A DNA stretch of 64,000 nt from JASLDZ01 sp038226305 (GTDB lineage: Bacteria; Pseudomonadota; Alphaproteobacteria; Caulobacterales; Caulobacteraceae). Below the pieces are notes generated by a model. It saw only the letters and a program-made list of their open reading frames with translations. It did not search any database and was not told the DNA's origin. The translations under genes were made by a program, and so were the position numbers. This document shows positions 34,365-42,951 of this stretch, one piece after another. Each line of letters starts with the position of its first letter. The first letter of the stretch is position 1. The stretch is from positions 62,001-126,000 of the forward strand of contig JBBRQN010000004.1 in assembly GCA_038226305.1 (NCBI GenBank), written 5' to 3'.

Positions 34365-35420
34365 ATGACCCGTTCGAGCCGCATGATCCTTAGGCTGGCC
34401 GCTCTCGCCGGAGCCGCCGTCGCGAGCCACGCCGCCCAGGCGAAGGACTTCGGCGGCGTCGCCTGCACGAGCCCGCCGCCCGACCACTGCGTGCTGGGCC
34501 AGGAATGCACCGGCGCCTTCCTCGCAAACCCCGGAAACGCCACCGACCCCAAGACCGGCCGCAAGTTCTTCCTCGACTATCCTTGCGACCTGAAGCCGAA
34601 CGAGAAGGTGGTGTTCATCCTGAACATCCACGGCGCGGGCTCCATCGGCCAGTGGCAGCGGCACTACTTCCCGGCGATGGACTCCAAGGAGCGCTATCGG
34701 GTGGTGGTCGCCACGCCCACGGCCGCCACCTCGCCCACCTTCGGCCCCGGAGGCCCGGCCACGCGCGTGTGGGTCGCCGATGCCGACGACGCCCATCTGC
34801 AGAACATCGCCGACTTCGTGTTCGACAGTTTCGGGCGCGAGCACATCAAGGCCTTCTGGCTGGCCGGCCACAGCCAGGGTGGCGCCACCTCCGCCCGGAT
34901 CGTCTGCAGCCCCTACTTCAAGGACAAGGTCGACGGGTTCCTGAGCCTGTCCGGCGGGCGCATCGGCGGCTCGAACATGAACCCGCGCTTCGGCCCGCCC
35001 AAGGCCGACGGCTCGCCTCCCGACGCCCGTCCGCCCCGCGCCACGCCGCCGCTGCCCGCTTGCGAGTTCTCCCACATCTACGAGACGGGCGAGCACGAGA
35101 TCACCAGCCTGCAGGAGACCTCGCCCTGGGCCGAGAAATACGGCTGCGGCCCCCGCGTCACCCGCAAAGACATCGTCGATACGCAGCCGGGCTACGTCTA
35201 CGACAACGCCCGGCAGGGCTATCCGGTGTGGGGCCTGAAGGCCCGGCCGGGAACGACGAAGGAATACGTCTACGAGAAGTGCAGGGGCGGGCGCGTGGTC
35301 GCCGACTTCGTGCGGCTGGACAAGGGCCATACCGAGGGGCTGGAGCCCAAGGTCACCCAGGAGATCGTGCGCCTGATGGTCTCGGCACCCGGCGGCAAGC
35401 TCAACGCGGTGGCGAACTAG
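34365..35420 (+). CDS. Exported alpha/beta hydrolase
   Basis: A 351-residue secreted hydrolase with a Sec signal (MILRLAALAGAAVASHAAQA). The nucleophile elbow is GHSQGG with Ser170, an oxyanion HGAG segment is at residues 89-92, and several paired cysteines (C34, C42, C48, C74) suggest periplasmic disulfides. The pattern resembles PHB-depolymerase/feruloyl-esterase-like (LpqC) proteins, although no exact family is claimed. ATG 34365 has GAGGAA upstream. The 3' end overlaps the convergent kinase gene by 20 bases. Confidence 0.75.
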   Translation: MTRSSRMILRLAALAGAAVASHAAQAKDFGGVACTSPPPDHCVLGQECTGAFLANPGNATDPKTGRKFFLDYPCDLKPNEKVVFILNIHGAGSIGQWQRHYFPAMDSKERYRVVVATPTAATSPTFGPGGPATRVWVADADDAHLQNIADFVFDSFGREHIKAFWLAGHSQGGATSARIVCSPYFKDKVDGFLSLSGGRIGGSNMNPRFGPPKADGSPPDARPPRATPPLPACEFSHIYETGEHEITSLQETSPWAEKYGCGPRVTRKDIVDTQPGYVYDNARQGYPVWGLKARPGTTKEYVYEKCRGGRVVADFVRLDKGHTEGLEPKVTQEIVRLMVSAPGGKLNAVAN

Positions 35421-37305
35421 CGGGCTCGAAACCGGCAGGCAGGGCCAGGGTCATGGTCGTGCCCTGACCCGGCTCGCTCTCGCAGGCGACGGAGCCGCCG
35501 TGGCGTTGCGCCACCGCAGCCACCATCGCCAGGCCGAGGCCCGACCCGGCGATGCGCGGATCCACAGCATCGGCCCGGAAGAACGGCTCGAACAGCCGCT
35601 CGACCTCGGCGGCGCTCATGCCCCGGCCCTTGTCGCTCACCCGGCAGATCACCCGGTGTGGCCCGTCGCCCGCGGTCACCGCCAGGACGGTCGCCCCGTC
35701 CGGACCGTATTTCACCGCGTTGTCGAGGAGATTGACGAGGGCGCGGGTGACCAGCGCCCGGTCGCCGGAAACCAACAATTCTTCTTCGCCGCCGAGCTCG
35801 GTTTCGATGAGGATGTTGCGGGCGGTGGCGCGCGGATGCAGCTCGTCGGCCGCGTCCAGGAGGGCCTCGTTGAGGTCGAAGGGTTCAGGCGCGAAGGCGA
35901 GGCCCTCCGCGCGTGCCAGCTGCACATAGCTGTCGGCCAGCGCCAGACCCCGGCGGGCGTGGCGCTCCACTGCGGGCGCGTCCGGCTGGCCCTGGATCAC
36001 CGCCAGGATCGAGGCGAGGGGCGAGCGCAGGTCGTGGCTGAGATGCTGCATGATCTCCTCGCGCCGCCGCATCCCGGCCGACACGCCCTCGCGCGCCTGG
36101 CTCAGCCCGTCGAGCTGCAGGGAGACTACGTCGCCCGCCCGGCCGTCGCGCAGGCCGGGGGCACCGCCCAGGCGGGCGATCTCGACGTCGATATGGTCTG
36201 AAGCGGCCGACAGCCGTCGCCACGTCCACAGGGGCAGGGCCAGCGCGGTAGCAATCAACAGCGGCATTGGGGACAGCCACGTGCCCGACATGAGGAGGCC
36301 CACGCTCAAGCCCACCGCTGCGATCCCGAGCCCGGCACCCACCAGGGCGAGCCGTCGTGGACGCAGCCTCAGGAACGCGGCGAACAGCAGGGTGAGGGGC
36401 AAGACGGCGAAGGCGACGCGCCATCCCGCGCCCGGCTGCGCGATAGCCGCACCGCGCAGGCTCGCATCCAGGGCGTTGGCGAGGATCTCCACTCCGGGCA
36501 TAGGCCCGCGCCCACCGGAGAGGGGGGTGGGATAGGCGTCTCCCAGCCCCGCCGCCGTGGCTCCGATCAGCACCAGTCGCCCGTCGAACAGGCCCACAGG
36601 CGCCGCGCCGGAGATGACGTCGGCCGCCGAAACCGTCTGGAAGCCTCCGGGGCGGGCGGCATAGGCGATGAGCCGAGGCGGGGTGGCCAGCAGGAGGGGC
36701 GTCGAGCGCGAAGCGGCCGCGAGACCGGCGCAGATCGAGGTGTGGCGCTTGATGCCAGCGACTTCGGCCGTCACGTCGGTCAGCCGCTGCAGGCAGTCTC
36801 CCCTCAGTGCCACCGCGTCGGAGAGGCGGCGCACGGTGCCGTCGGCATCGGGGGTGAGCACCACATGGCCCAGCGCGGCAGCCGCGGAAGCCAGTTGGGC
36901 CGTCGGCATCTGCACTTTCACCGGGGCACCGTCGTCACCGGGAGCGATATGCACGGCAGGCAGCACCACGCGGCCAGACCGGCGCAAAGCTTCGGCCAGG
37001 CGGGGGTCGTCGCCCCGGGGGTCAGGCTCGGGAAACAGCACGTCATAGGCGACGGAGGCGGCATGGCCCTGCGCCAGCCGGTCGATCAGGGCGGCGTGCA
37101 GCGAGCGCTTCCACGGCCAGGCCCCGAGCGCCTTGAGGCTCGCAGCATCGATGGCAACGACCAGTATCCGCTCGGAAGGGGTGCGCGTGCGCAGTTTGAG
37201 GAGGGAGTCATAGAGCAGCCTGTCGGGGGGCGAGCCCGCCTGCGGCAGAGCCAGCGCCAGGGCGACGAGGAGCGCGAGGGCGCACACGCCGACCCATTCC
37301 GCCAT
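35401..37305 (-). CDS. CHASE2-domain sensor histidine kinase
   Basis: A 634-residue membrane kinase. An N-terminal transmembrane segment (about 4-21) is followed by a periplasmic CHASE2 domain (about 25-290; RILVVAIDAASLKALGAWPW, VAYDVLFPEPDP, VEILANAL), then three transmembrane helices at about 296-360. HisKA carries the phosphoacceptor H424 (HLSHDLRSPLASI); HATPase follows with the N box NLLDNAVKYG (about 525-534), DKGRGM and GSGLGLAM. It phosphorylates, most likely, the OmpR regulator in the same operon. The CHASE2 ligand is unknown. It follows the FecR-type gene by 17 bases. Confidence 0.93.
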   Translation of the reverse strand: MAEWVGVCALALLVALALALPQAGSPPDRLLYDSLLKLRTRTPSERILVVAIDAASLKALGAWPWKRSLHAALIDRLAQGHAASVAYDVLFPEPDPRGDDPRLAEALRRSGRVVLPAVHIAPGDDGAPVKVQMPTAQLASAAAALGHVVLTPDADGTVRRLSDAVALRGDCLQRLTDVTAEVAGIKRHTSICAGLAAASRSTPLLLATPPRLIAYAARPGGFQTVSAADVISGAAPVGLFDGRLVLIGATAAGLGDAYPTPLSGGRGPMPGVEILANALDASLRGAAIAQPGAGWRVAFAVLPLTLLFAAFLRLRPRRLALVGAGLGIAAVGLSVGLLMSGTWLSPMPLLIATALALPLWTWRRLSAASDHIDVEIARLGGAPGLRDGRAGDVVSLQLDGLSQAREGVSAGMRRREEIMQHLSHDLRSPLASILAVIQGQPDAPAVERHARRGLALADSYVQLARAEGLAFAPEPFDLNEALLDAADELHPRATARNILIETELGGEEELLVSGDRALVTRALVNLLDNAVKYGPDGATVLAVTAGDGPHRVICRVSDKGRGMSAAEVERLFEPFFRADAVDPRIAGSGLGLAMVAAVAQRHGGSVACESEPGQGTTMTLALPAGFEPASSPPR

Positions 37306-37322
37306 CGTCCGCCCAGCCCGTG

Positions 37323-38588
37323 TCAGGGAGCGATCCGCAGACGCACGGGGTCTGAGAACACCTGCAGCTTCGCCTCGCCCGCGCTCTTCGCGGCGAACAC
37401 GCGCCAGCTGTAGTCGCCGGGGGGCAGGCCGGTGGCGAGGTAGTGGTTAGTCTTCAGATCGGACAGGTCGACGAGGGGCTTGGCTTCCCCGTCCCGGCTG
37501 AGGGTGAAGCGGAACACCGCCCCCGGCGGGGCATCCCACGAGAACGCGACCGTGCGGGCGGTTGCGGCTCCGCCTGTCTCCACGGTCGGGCGCAGGGCGA
37601 GGTTGAGGCGCAGGCGGGCGAAGGGGGCGTTCTGCGGCAGGCCTTCAAGCCCGTCCGGCGCCATGCCGGAGACGTGCGCGACGTAGGCGTCGTCCGGCAG
37701 CTCGGGCACGGTGAAGTCCACGCCCGATGCCGCCGCCTCGTAGAGCACGGCGGAAGGGTGGTCGGCCTGGGCGATGGTCAGACGATAGCCCACCGCGCCC
37801 GCCACCGGGGTCAGGCGCAGGTGGATCGCAGGCTCGCTCTGCAGGCTCGAGGCGGCTTCGAGGCCGGGGGCGGGCAGCAGCGTCTTGGGCTGGCTGACGC
37901 CGGCGGGCGTGGCCGTGACGCCCTGTCCGGCCGCGGGCAGCGACTCCGACTTGCCGCCTGCAACGGCGACCTTGCCCTTGAGCACCCCCGCCGTGCCGGT
38001 GCCCGCGGAGGGTTCATAGCTGGCACGGAACTCCGTGCCGCGCACGGACGACACCGCCAGGGGCGTGGTGATCACATAGCGGCTGTCGGGCCGGGTCATG
38101 GGCACGACGCTCGACTCGATGCGCCCGCGTCGGAGCGCGATCACCCGGTCCAGATCGCCCGTGAGAAGGACGCGGCTCAGCCGGTCGAAGCTGAGCTCTG
38201 TGTTGGACGGCACGGCGATGCGGCTGCCGTCGGGGAGCGAGAGCGCAGCATAGCCATCCGGGCCGGTGGTGATTGCGTCACCCTGCCCCACCGTGGCACC
38301 GATGCTGGCCGGGACACCTCGCCCGATGACGACGGCGCCGCGGAAAGCGTCGATCCGGGCGCGGATGGGGGCCGCGCGCAAGAGCCGCCTGGGAATCTGC
38401 AGGATCATCCCTTCGTGCAAGGGAAAGGCCTCGCTCAGCCGATTGATCTGCCGCAATTCGAGAAAGGCTGTCATCGGCCACAGCCCCCGAACCTGCAGGT
38501 CGGTGAGTGTCTCGCCGGGCTGCACCCGATAGGAAAGGAAGTCGGATACGGTAGCTGGCGCAGCCTGGGCGATTGCCATCAGTGCCAT
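37323..38588 (-). CDS. LysM and FecR domain protein
   Basis: A 421-residue protein. A short hydrophobic start (MALMAIAQAAPA) may be a signal peptide. LysM follows at about 20-66 (YRVQPGETLTDL, ILQIP), then a FecR domain at about 85-210 (SLPDGSRIAVPSNTEL, TPLAVSSVRGTEFRASY), then two fibronectin-III-like stretches to the end (AYVAHVSGMAPDGL, GDYSWRVFAAK). It is expected in the periplasm, perhaps on peptidoglycan. ATG 38588 has GAGGGG 9 bases upstream overlapping the regulator stop; ATG 38642 is possible. Between a CHASE2 kinase and its regulator, it may act as a signal-input partner. Confidence 0.85.
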   Translation of the reverse strand: MALMAIAQAAPATVSDFLSYRVQPGETLTDLQVRGLWPMTAFLELRQINRLSEAFPLHEGMILQIPRRLLRAAPIRARIDAFRGAVVIGRGVPASIGATVGQGDAITTGPDGYAALSLPDGSRIAVPSNTELSFDRLSRVLLTGDLDRVIALRRGRIESSVVPMTRPDSRYVITTPLAVSSVRGTEFRASYEPSAGTGTAGVLKGKVAVAGGKSESLPAAGQGVTATPAGVSQPKTLLPAPGLEAASSLQSEPAIHLRLTPVAGAVGYRLTIAQADHPSAVLYEAAASGVDFTVPELPDDAYVAHVSGMAPDGLEGLPQNAPFARLRLNLALRPTVETGGAATARTVAFSWDAPPGAVFRFTLSRDGEAKPLVDLSDLKTNHYLATGLPPGDYSWRVFAAKSAGEAKLQVFSDPVRLRIAP

Positions 38589-38601
38589 CGTCGGTGCCCC
38601 C

Positions 38602-39294
38602 TCAGGACGGCGCGACCTCTTCGAGGCGATAACCGTAGCCATAGACGGGGGCCAGACGGAACCCGTGCTGGGGTCGCAGGCCCAGTTTCGAGCGGATGCG
38701 CGAGATGTGCGTATCCAGGGTGCGACTGGAGAGCGACTCCTCCCAGCCCCAGATCGACTCCAGGATGTAGTTCCGCGACAGGGGCCTATCGAGGTTACGG
38801 AACAGCATGAGTGCCAGGTCGAATTCCTTGGCCGTCAGCACGATCTGCTCGCCGCCCCAGGTGACCTCCCGCAGGCGCGGATCGAAAGAGTAGGAGGCAA
38901 AATGCTCGAGCCCTGTGGGCTGGGCCGCCGGTTGTGAGCGCCGCATCAGGGCGGTGACGCGGGCGATCAGCAGCCGCTCCAGCACGGGCTTGACGACGTA
39001 GTCGTCGGCGCCGAGTTCCAGCGCGCGCGCCATGTCAGCCTCGTCGCTGCGGCCGGTGAGCATGAGGATCGGAGGCGTCGGCTTCAGGTTGGTTCTCGCC
39101 CACGCCACAAGATCGAGCCCCGTGCCCTGGGGCAGCATCCAATCGAAAATGATCATGTCGAATGTGGAACGCCGAAGCAGCAGCATGGCTGGCTTCACGC
39201 CCCCCGCGCAGAAGCAGGCATGGCCGTGAGAGCGCAGGATTCGGCATAGCGCCTCGCGCTGGGTCTCGTCGTCTTCGACGACGGCGATCCTCAC
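38602..39294 (-). CDS. OmpR-family response regulator
   Basis: A 230-residue two-domain regulator. Receiver: acidic pair E7/D8/D9 (VVEDDE), phosphorylation site D51 (IIFDWMLPQG), T80 and K102 (VVKPV). The winged-helix DNA-binding domain reads LTAKEFDLALMLFRNLDRPLSRNYILESIWG...SRTLDTHISRIRSKL and ends GYGYRLEE. GTG 39294 was chosen because GAGGAA lies 6 bases upstream and the receiver begins there; a longer ATG at 39372 adds a non-conserved tail. It is the first gene of the regulator-FecR-kinase operon. Confidence 0.94.
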   Translation of the reverse strand: MRIAVVEDDETQREALCRILRSHGHACFCAGGVKPAMLLLRRSTFDMIIFDWMLPQGTGLDLVAWARTNLKPTPPILMLTGRSDEADMARALELGADDYVVKPVLERLLIARVTALMRRSQPAAQPTGLEHFASYSFDPRLREVTWGGEQIVLTAKEFDLALMLFRNLDRPLSRNYILESIWGWEESLSSRTLDTHISRIRSKLGLRPQHGFRLAPVYGYGYRLEEVAPS

Positions 39295-39422
39295 CGCGGT
39301 TTCCTCGTGCCGAACGACCGGGCCGGGCGGACGCGATTGGAGGGGATGGCAGGGCGGGTCTTCACGCCGCATTGTCCCACCGTCGGCGGGCGGGTGCTGT
39401 TAAAGATTGTCAAATGGCGTGT

Positions 39423-40652
39423 TCAGACGGCCTCAAGGCCGATCTGAACCACATCGGTGCGAGCCGTACGGAACCCGGCTTCGCAGTAGGCGAGGTAATA
39501 GCGCCACATGCGATCGAAGGTGGCATCGAACCCCTGGGCCTGCGCCGCGGCCGCCTGGGCGCGATAGCGCTTGCCCCATTCGGCCAGGGTGCGGGCGTAA
39601 TCCTGGCCGAAGCGGCGGATGTCGGTCTGCTTGAGGCCCGCGCGCGTCGTCTCGGCTTCGAGCCGCGTCTCGCTGGGCAGCATGCCGCCCGGAAACACCT
39701 GCAACTGGATGAAGTCGGGCCGCTTGCGATAGCCCTCGAACAGGTCGTCGCGGATAGTGATGATCTGCAGGCCCGCCCGCCCGCCGGGGGCAAGGAGCGA
39801 GCGCACCTTGTCGAAATAGGTCGGCCAGTAGGCCTCGCCCACCGCCTCGAACATCTCGATGGACGCGATGCGGTCGAAGCGGCCCTCGATGCTGCGATAG
39901 TCGCACAGCTCGACCGACACCTTGTCCGACAGGCCGGCGGCGGCGATGCGGCGCTGGGCATAGGCGTGCTGGGCGGGGGAGATGGTCACGGCGGTGACGC
40001 GGGCGTCGTATTCGCGGGCGGCGAACTCGGCGAACCCGCCCCAGCCGCAGCCGATCTCCAGCACGCTCATGCCGCGTTCGAGCCGCATGGCTTCCGCCAG
40101 CGCCCGGTGCTTGTGGGTCTGCGCCTCGGCCAGGTCTTCGTGGCCGGAGAGATAGAGGCCCGACGAGTAGTTCAGCCCCTCATCCAGCCACAGGCGGTAG
40201 AAGCTGTTGCCCAGGTCGTAGTGCGCCAGGATGTTCTTGCGCGAGCCCTTCTCGCTGTTCCGGTTCAGCGCGTGGGCGATGAAGTTGACGAAGCGGGCCA
40301 GGGGGTTCCCGCCGAGGATCGCGGCGATGCCGTCGAAGTTGGCGGAGAAGGCGCAGAGCAGTTCCGCAAGGTCGGGGCTCTCGCACTCGCCCGCGATGTA
40401 GGCGTCGGCGAAGCCCACGTCGCCGCTGGTGAGGATGCGGCGCACGAAGCGAGGGTCCTTCACGCGCAGGGAGGCTTCGGGGCCGGGCTCCTGCCCGTCG
40501 ATGCGGAAGCTGGCCCCGTCCGGCCCGATCAGGGTGATCGAGCCGGTGCGCCAGCAGGGTCGCAGCGCCGCCACCAGCGCGCGGAAGCCCGCGTCGCGGC
40601 CGGGGTGGAACCCGCCCTCGGCGTCGGCGTGGTCAATCGAGATGGCGGCCAT
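39423..40652 (-). CDS. cfa: Cyclopropane-fatty-acyl-phospholipid synthase
   Basis: A 409-residue SAM-dependent enzyme that adds a methylene or methyl carbon to unsaturated acyl chains of membrane phospholipids. HYDLGNSFYRLWLDEGLNYSSG, the SAM motif VLEIGCGWGGFAEFAA, and RIASIEMFEAVGEAYWPTYF are the CFA signatures. The N-terminal 120 residues form the lipid-binding domain. ATG 40652 has GGGAG upstream and lies 5 bases after the DUF2177 stop, so it is the last gene of the minus-strand half of the lipid cluster. It could instead be a methyl-forming relative such as UfaM. Confidence 0.9.
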   Translation of the reverse strand: MAAISIDHADAEGGFHPGRDAGFRALVAALRPCWRTGSITLIGPDGASFRIDGQEPGPEASLRVKDPRFVRRILTSGDVGFADAYIAGECESPDLAELLCAFSANFDGIAAILGGNPLARFVNFIAHALNRNSEKGSRKNILAHYDLGNSFYRLWLDEGLNYSSGLYLSGHEDLAEAQTHKHRALAEAMRLERGMSVLEIGCGWGGFAEFAAREYDARVTAVTISPAQHAYAQRRIAAAGLSDKVSVELCDYRSIEGRFDRIASIEMFEAVGEAYWPTYFDKVRSLLAPGGRAGLQIITIRDDLFEGYRKRPDFIQLQVFPGGMLPSETRLEAETTRAGLKQTDIRRFGQDYARTLAEWGKRYRAQAAAAQAQGFDATFDRMWRYYLAYCEAGFRTARTDVVQIGLEAV

Positions 40653-40657
40653 GCGAC

Positions 40658-41071
40658 TCAGGCTCCCGTTCGGGCGGAGATCAGTTTGGTGATGACGACG
40701 CCCAGCGCGCAGGCGGTGGCGCTGGCGAAGGTGCCCCACAGCATGTCGATCACCGTCACCTTGGTGGTCCACACACGCATCACCGCGTGGCAGGTCAGGT
40801 CGTAGGTTCCGTAGGCCACGAGGCCGAGGATCGCCCCGGACACCGCCGCCTTGACCCAAGAGCCCGAAAGGTTCGGGGCCACGCAGAAGTAGATCATGCC
40901 CGCCACGTACAGGAAGTAGAACGCCGCCGCCGGGGGCAGGCGCACCTGATCCGAGATCAGCTCGCCGATCTCCGGCTTGTACAGCTTCATTCCGGCCAGC
41001 GTCAGGAATGCTCCGTCGAGCACCAGGAACACGAACCCAGTGGAGATGTAGGCGATGGCGAGCTTAAGCAT
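40658..41071 (-). CDS. DUF2177 family membrane protein
   Basis: A 137-residue integral membrane protein with four hydrophobic segments (YISTGFVFLVLDGAFL; AAFYFLYVAGMIYFCVA; AAVSGAILGLVAYGTYDLT; FASATACALGVVITKL). The YGTYDLTCHAV stretch is the hallmark of DUF2177. It has no catalytic motif. In many proteobacteria this family lies with CFA-like methyltransferases, suggesting a role in membrane lipid modification or its organisation. It sits between the two methyltransferase genes here. Confidence 0.9.
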   Translation of the reverse strand: MLKLAIAYISTGFVFLVLDGAFLTLAGMKLYKPEIGELISDQVRLPPAAAFYFLYVAGMIYFCVAPNLSGSWVKAAVSGAILGLVAYGTYDLTCHAVMRVWTTKVTVIDMLWGTFASATACALGVVITKLISARTGA

Positions 41072-41095
41072 GTCAGCCTCCGTTGCGGGTCCGCA

Positions 41096-42130
41096 TCATG
41101 CGGAAACCGGTCGCAGGCGATAGTGGCTGACGGCCCATTCGGCTCCCCCGTCGTGACCGAAGAGGCCCGCGGTGGCGAGGAAGAACAGGCGCCAGCGGCG
41201 GTGCCACAGCTTGGCATCCGCCCCGTAGACGTCGCGCAGGGTGGCCATGATCTCGGTCGCATGCCGGTCGTAATTGGCCAGCCAGTCGTTGGCGGTCTTC
41301 TCGTAGTGCTCGCCCGACCAGCGCCAGTCGGCCTCGACCGCGAACAGGTCGCCGAACTGGCGGATCAGGTCGTGGCTGGGCATGACGCCGCCGGTGAAGA
41401 AGTGGTGCGCGATCCAGTCGGCCGGGTCGTTCTTGTCGAAGCGATAGGGCGTGGTCTTGTGGCTGAAGACGTGGAGGAACATCCGCCCGTCAGGCTTCAG
41501 CCAGCCCCGGGCACGGGTCAGAAGCTCGCGCCAGTTCGACATGTGCTCGAACATCTCCACCGAGACGATGCGGTCTACCGGTGCTGCGGGGCCTTCGAAC
41601 ACGTTCATGTCGCGAGTGACGATGGTCAGGTTGGTGAAGCCCCGCTCCTTCGCCTTCGTCTCGATGAAGGCCCGCTGCGAAGCGGAGTTGGAGACGCTGA
41701 TGATCTTCGCCTTCGGATAGCGTTCGGCCATCCAGAGCGACAGGGAGCCCCAGCCGCAGCCGAGTTCGAGAATGCTCTGGCCGTCCTGCAGTTCGGCGTG
41801 GGCGCAGGTCTCGGAAAGGGCGGCCACCTCGGCGTCGGCCAGGCTCTCGCGGCCGGTGGGATAGAGGCACGACGAGTACTTTAGGCGCGGGCCCAGCACC
41901 CGCTCGAAGAAGGCCGCGGGCAGTTCGTAGTGCTGGTCGTTGGCGGCCTCCACGTCCTCGGCGACGGGGTGCTTGGCCATGTCCATCGCGAAGGCCTGGT
42001 CGGCCGCGCCGGTGACGTTGGTCAGGCCCTTCTTGGCGCCGGACACGAGGAAGTTCACGGCCGCGCGGCGCACCGGATCGGGCAGGGGCGCGCCCTCGAA
42101 GGCCTTGATGACGGTTGCGGTGGCGCTCAT
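41096..42130 (-). CDS. Second CFA-family SAM-dependent methyltransferase
   Basis: A 344-residue methyltransferase, related to but shorter than the CFA synthase next door. HYELPAAFFERVLGPRLKYSSCLYP and the SAM motif ILELGCGWGSLSLWMA are clear; VDRIVSVEMFEHMSNW is the CFA-like acidic segment. It lacks the N-terminal lipid-binding domain of Cfa. Similar proteins are annotated as coclaurine-N-methyltransferase-like or as fatty-acid methyltransferases. It overlaps the DUF1295 gene in ATGA, so its product acts in the same lipid route. Confidence 0.88.
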   Translation of the reverse strand: MSATATVIKAFEGAPLPDPVRRAAVNFLVSGAKKGLTNVTGAADQAFAMDMAKHPVAEDVEAANDQHYELPAAFFERVLGPRLKYSSCLYPTGRESLADAEVAALSETCAHAELQDGQSILELGCGWGSLSLWMAERYPKAKIISVSNSASQRAFIETKAKERGFTNLTIVTRDMNVFEGPAAPVDRIVSVEMFEHMSNWRELLTRARGWLKPDGRMFLHVFSHKTTPYRFDKNDPADWIAHHFFTGGVMPSHDLIRQFGDLFAVEADWRWSGEHYEKTANDWLANYDRHATEIMATLRDVYGADAKLWHRRWRLFFLATAGLFGHDGGAEWAVSHYRLRPVSA

Positions 42131-42951
42131 GCGGCTGCGTCCTTGGTGTCTCTAGGCGGTCTTGGCAGGAACGGGCTGACCCGGGCCTGGTAGCGGCGGT
42201 AGGCGTCGCCCTTCGACTTCACCATCGCAGCCTCGAGAGGAGGTACGCCGGTGCCGTAGCGAAGGATGCAGAACATCACCGCGGGCGCGATCAGGCTCAG
42301 CCAGGTGATCGGGCGGGCCAGGTCGAAGGCGATGGCCGGATAGGCCAGCCACAGGGTGAACTCGAAGAGGTAGTTCGGGTGGCGCGACCAGGCCCACAGC
42401 CCCTGGTCGCAGACCTTGCCCTTGTTGGACTTGTCGGCCTTGAAGGCGGCCATCTGCCGGTCGGCCAGGGTCTCGCCCAGGATCGAGCCGAACAGGATCA
42501 GAACGCCCACCGCGTCGACGATGCGCACGGCGGGGTCGGGCGTTCGGGCGGCCACGAGGATCGAGGCGGAGAGGAGGGCGGTGAACGGGGCCTGGATCAG
42601 CAGGAGGCCGAACATCCGCCCCTGGAAGCGCTCGCCCCACTCCGACTTCAGATCGACGTAGCGTGCATCCTGCGGACCCCTTCGGACGCGCAGCACGATG
42701 TAGGTACCCAGCCGCAGAGACCAGATGAGCACCAGTGCGGCGATCACGACCTGTCGCCATGTGGGATGGCTCATGCCGGCGAAGGGAACGAGGGCGGCGA
42801 CGGCGCAGGTGACGCCCGTGCCATAGGTCCAGAACACGTCGGTCCAGCCGCCGTCGTTGGCTGCTCGCTGGGTGAACCAGCCGGCCAGCATCACCACAAG
42901 CATGGCCACCAGCACGCCGCCGATCACGGCGAGAAGGGGGAGCACGCTCAC
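42127..42951 (-). CDS. DUF1295 family membrane protein (steroid 5-alpha-reductase-like)
   Basis: A 274-residue polytopic membrane protein of the DUF1295/ICMT-like group. About seven hydrophobic segments are visible; GLWAWSRHPNYLFEFTLWLAYPAI near residue 190 is the family core, which in relatives binds NADPH near the lipid substrate. It probably reduces or otherwise modifies a membrane lipid. It overlaps the lipase start in ATGA and the methyltransferase at its other end. Confidence 0.88.
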   Translation of the reverse strand: MSVLPLLAVIGGVLVAMLVVMLAGWFTQRAANDGGWTDVFWTYGTGVTCAVAALVPFAGMSHPTWRQVVIAALVLIWSLRLGTYIVLRVRRGPQDARYVDLKSEWGERFQGRMFGLLLIQAPFTALLSASILVAARTPDPAVRIVDAVGVLILFGSILGETLADRQMAAFKADKSNKGKVCDQGLWAWSRHPNYLFEFTLWLAYPAIAFDLARPITWLSLIAPAVMFCILRYGTGVPPLEAAMVKSKGDAYRRYQARVSPFLPRPPRDTKDAAA

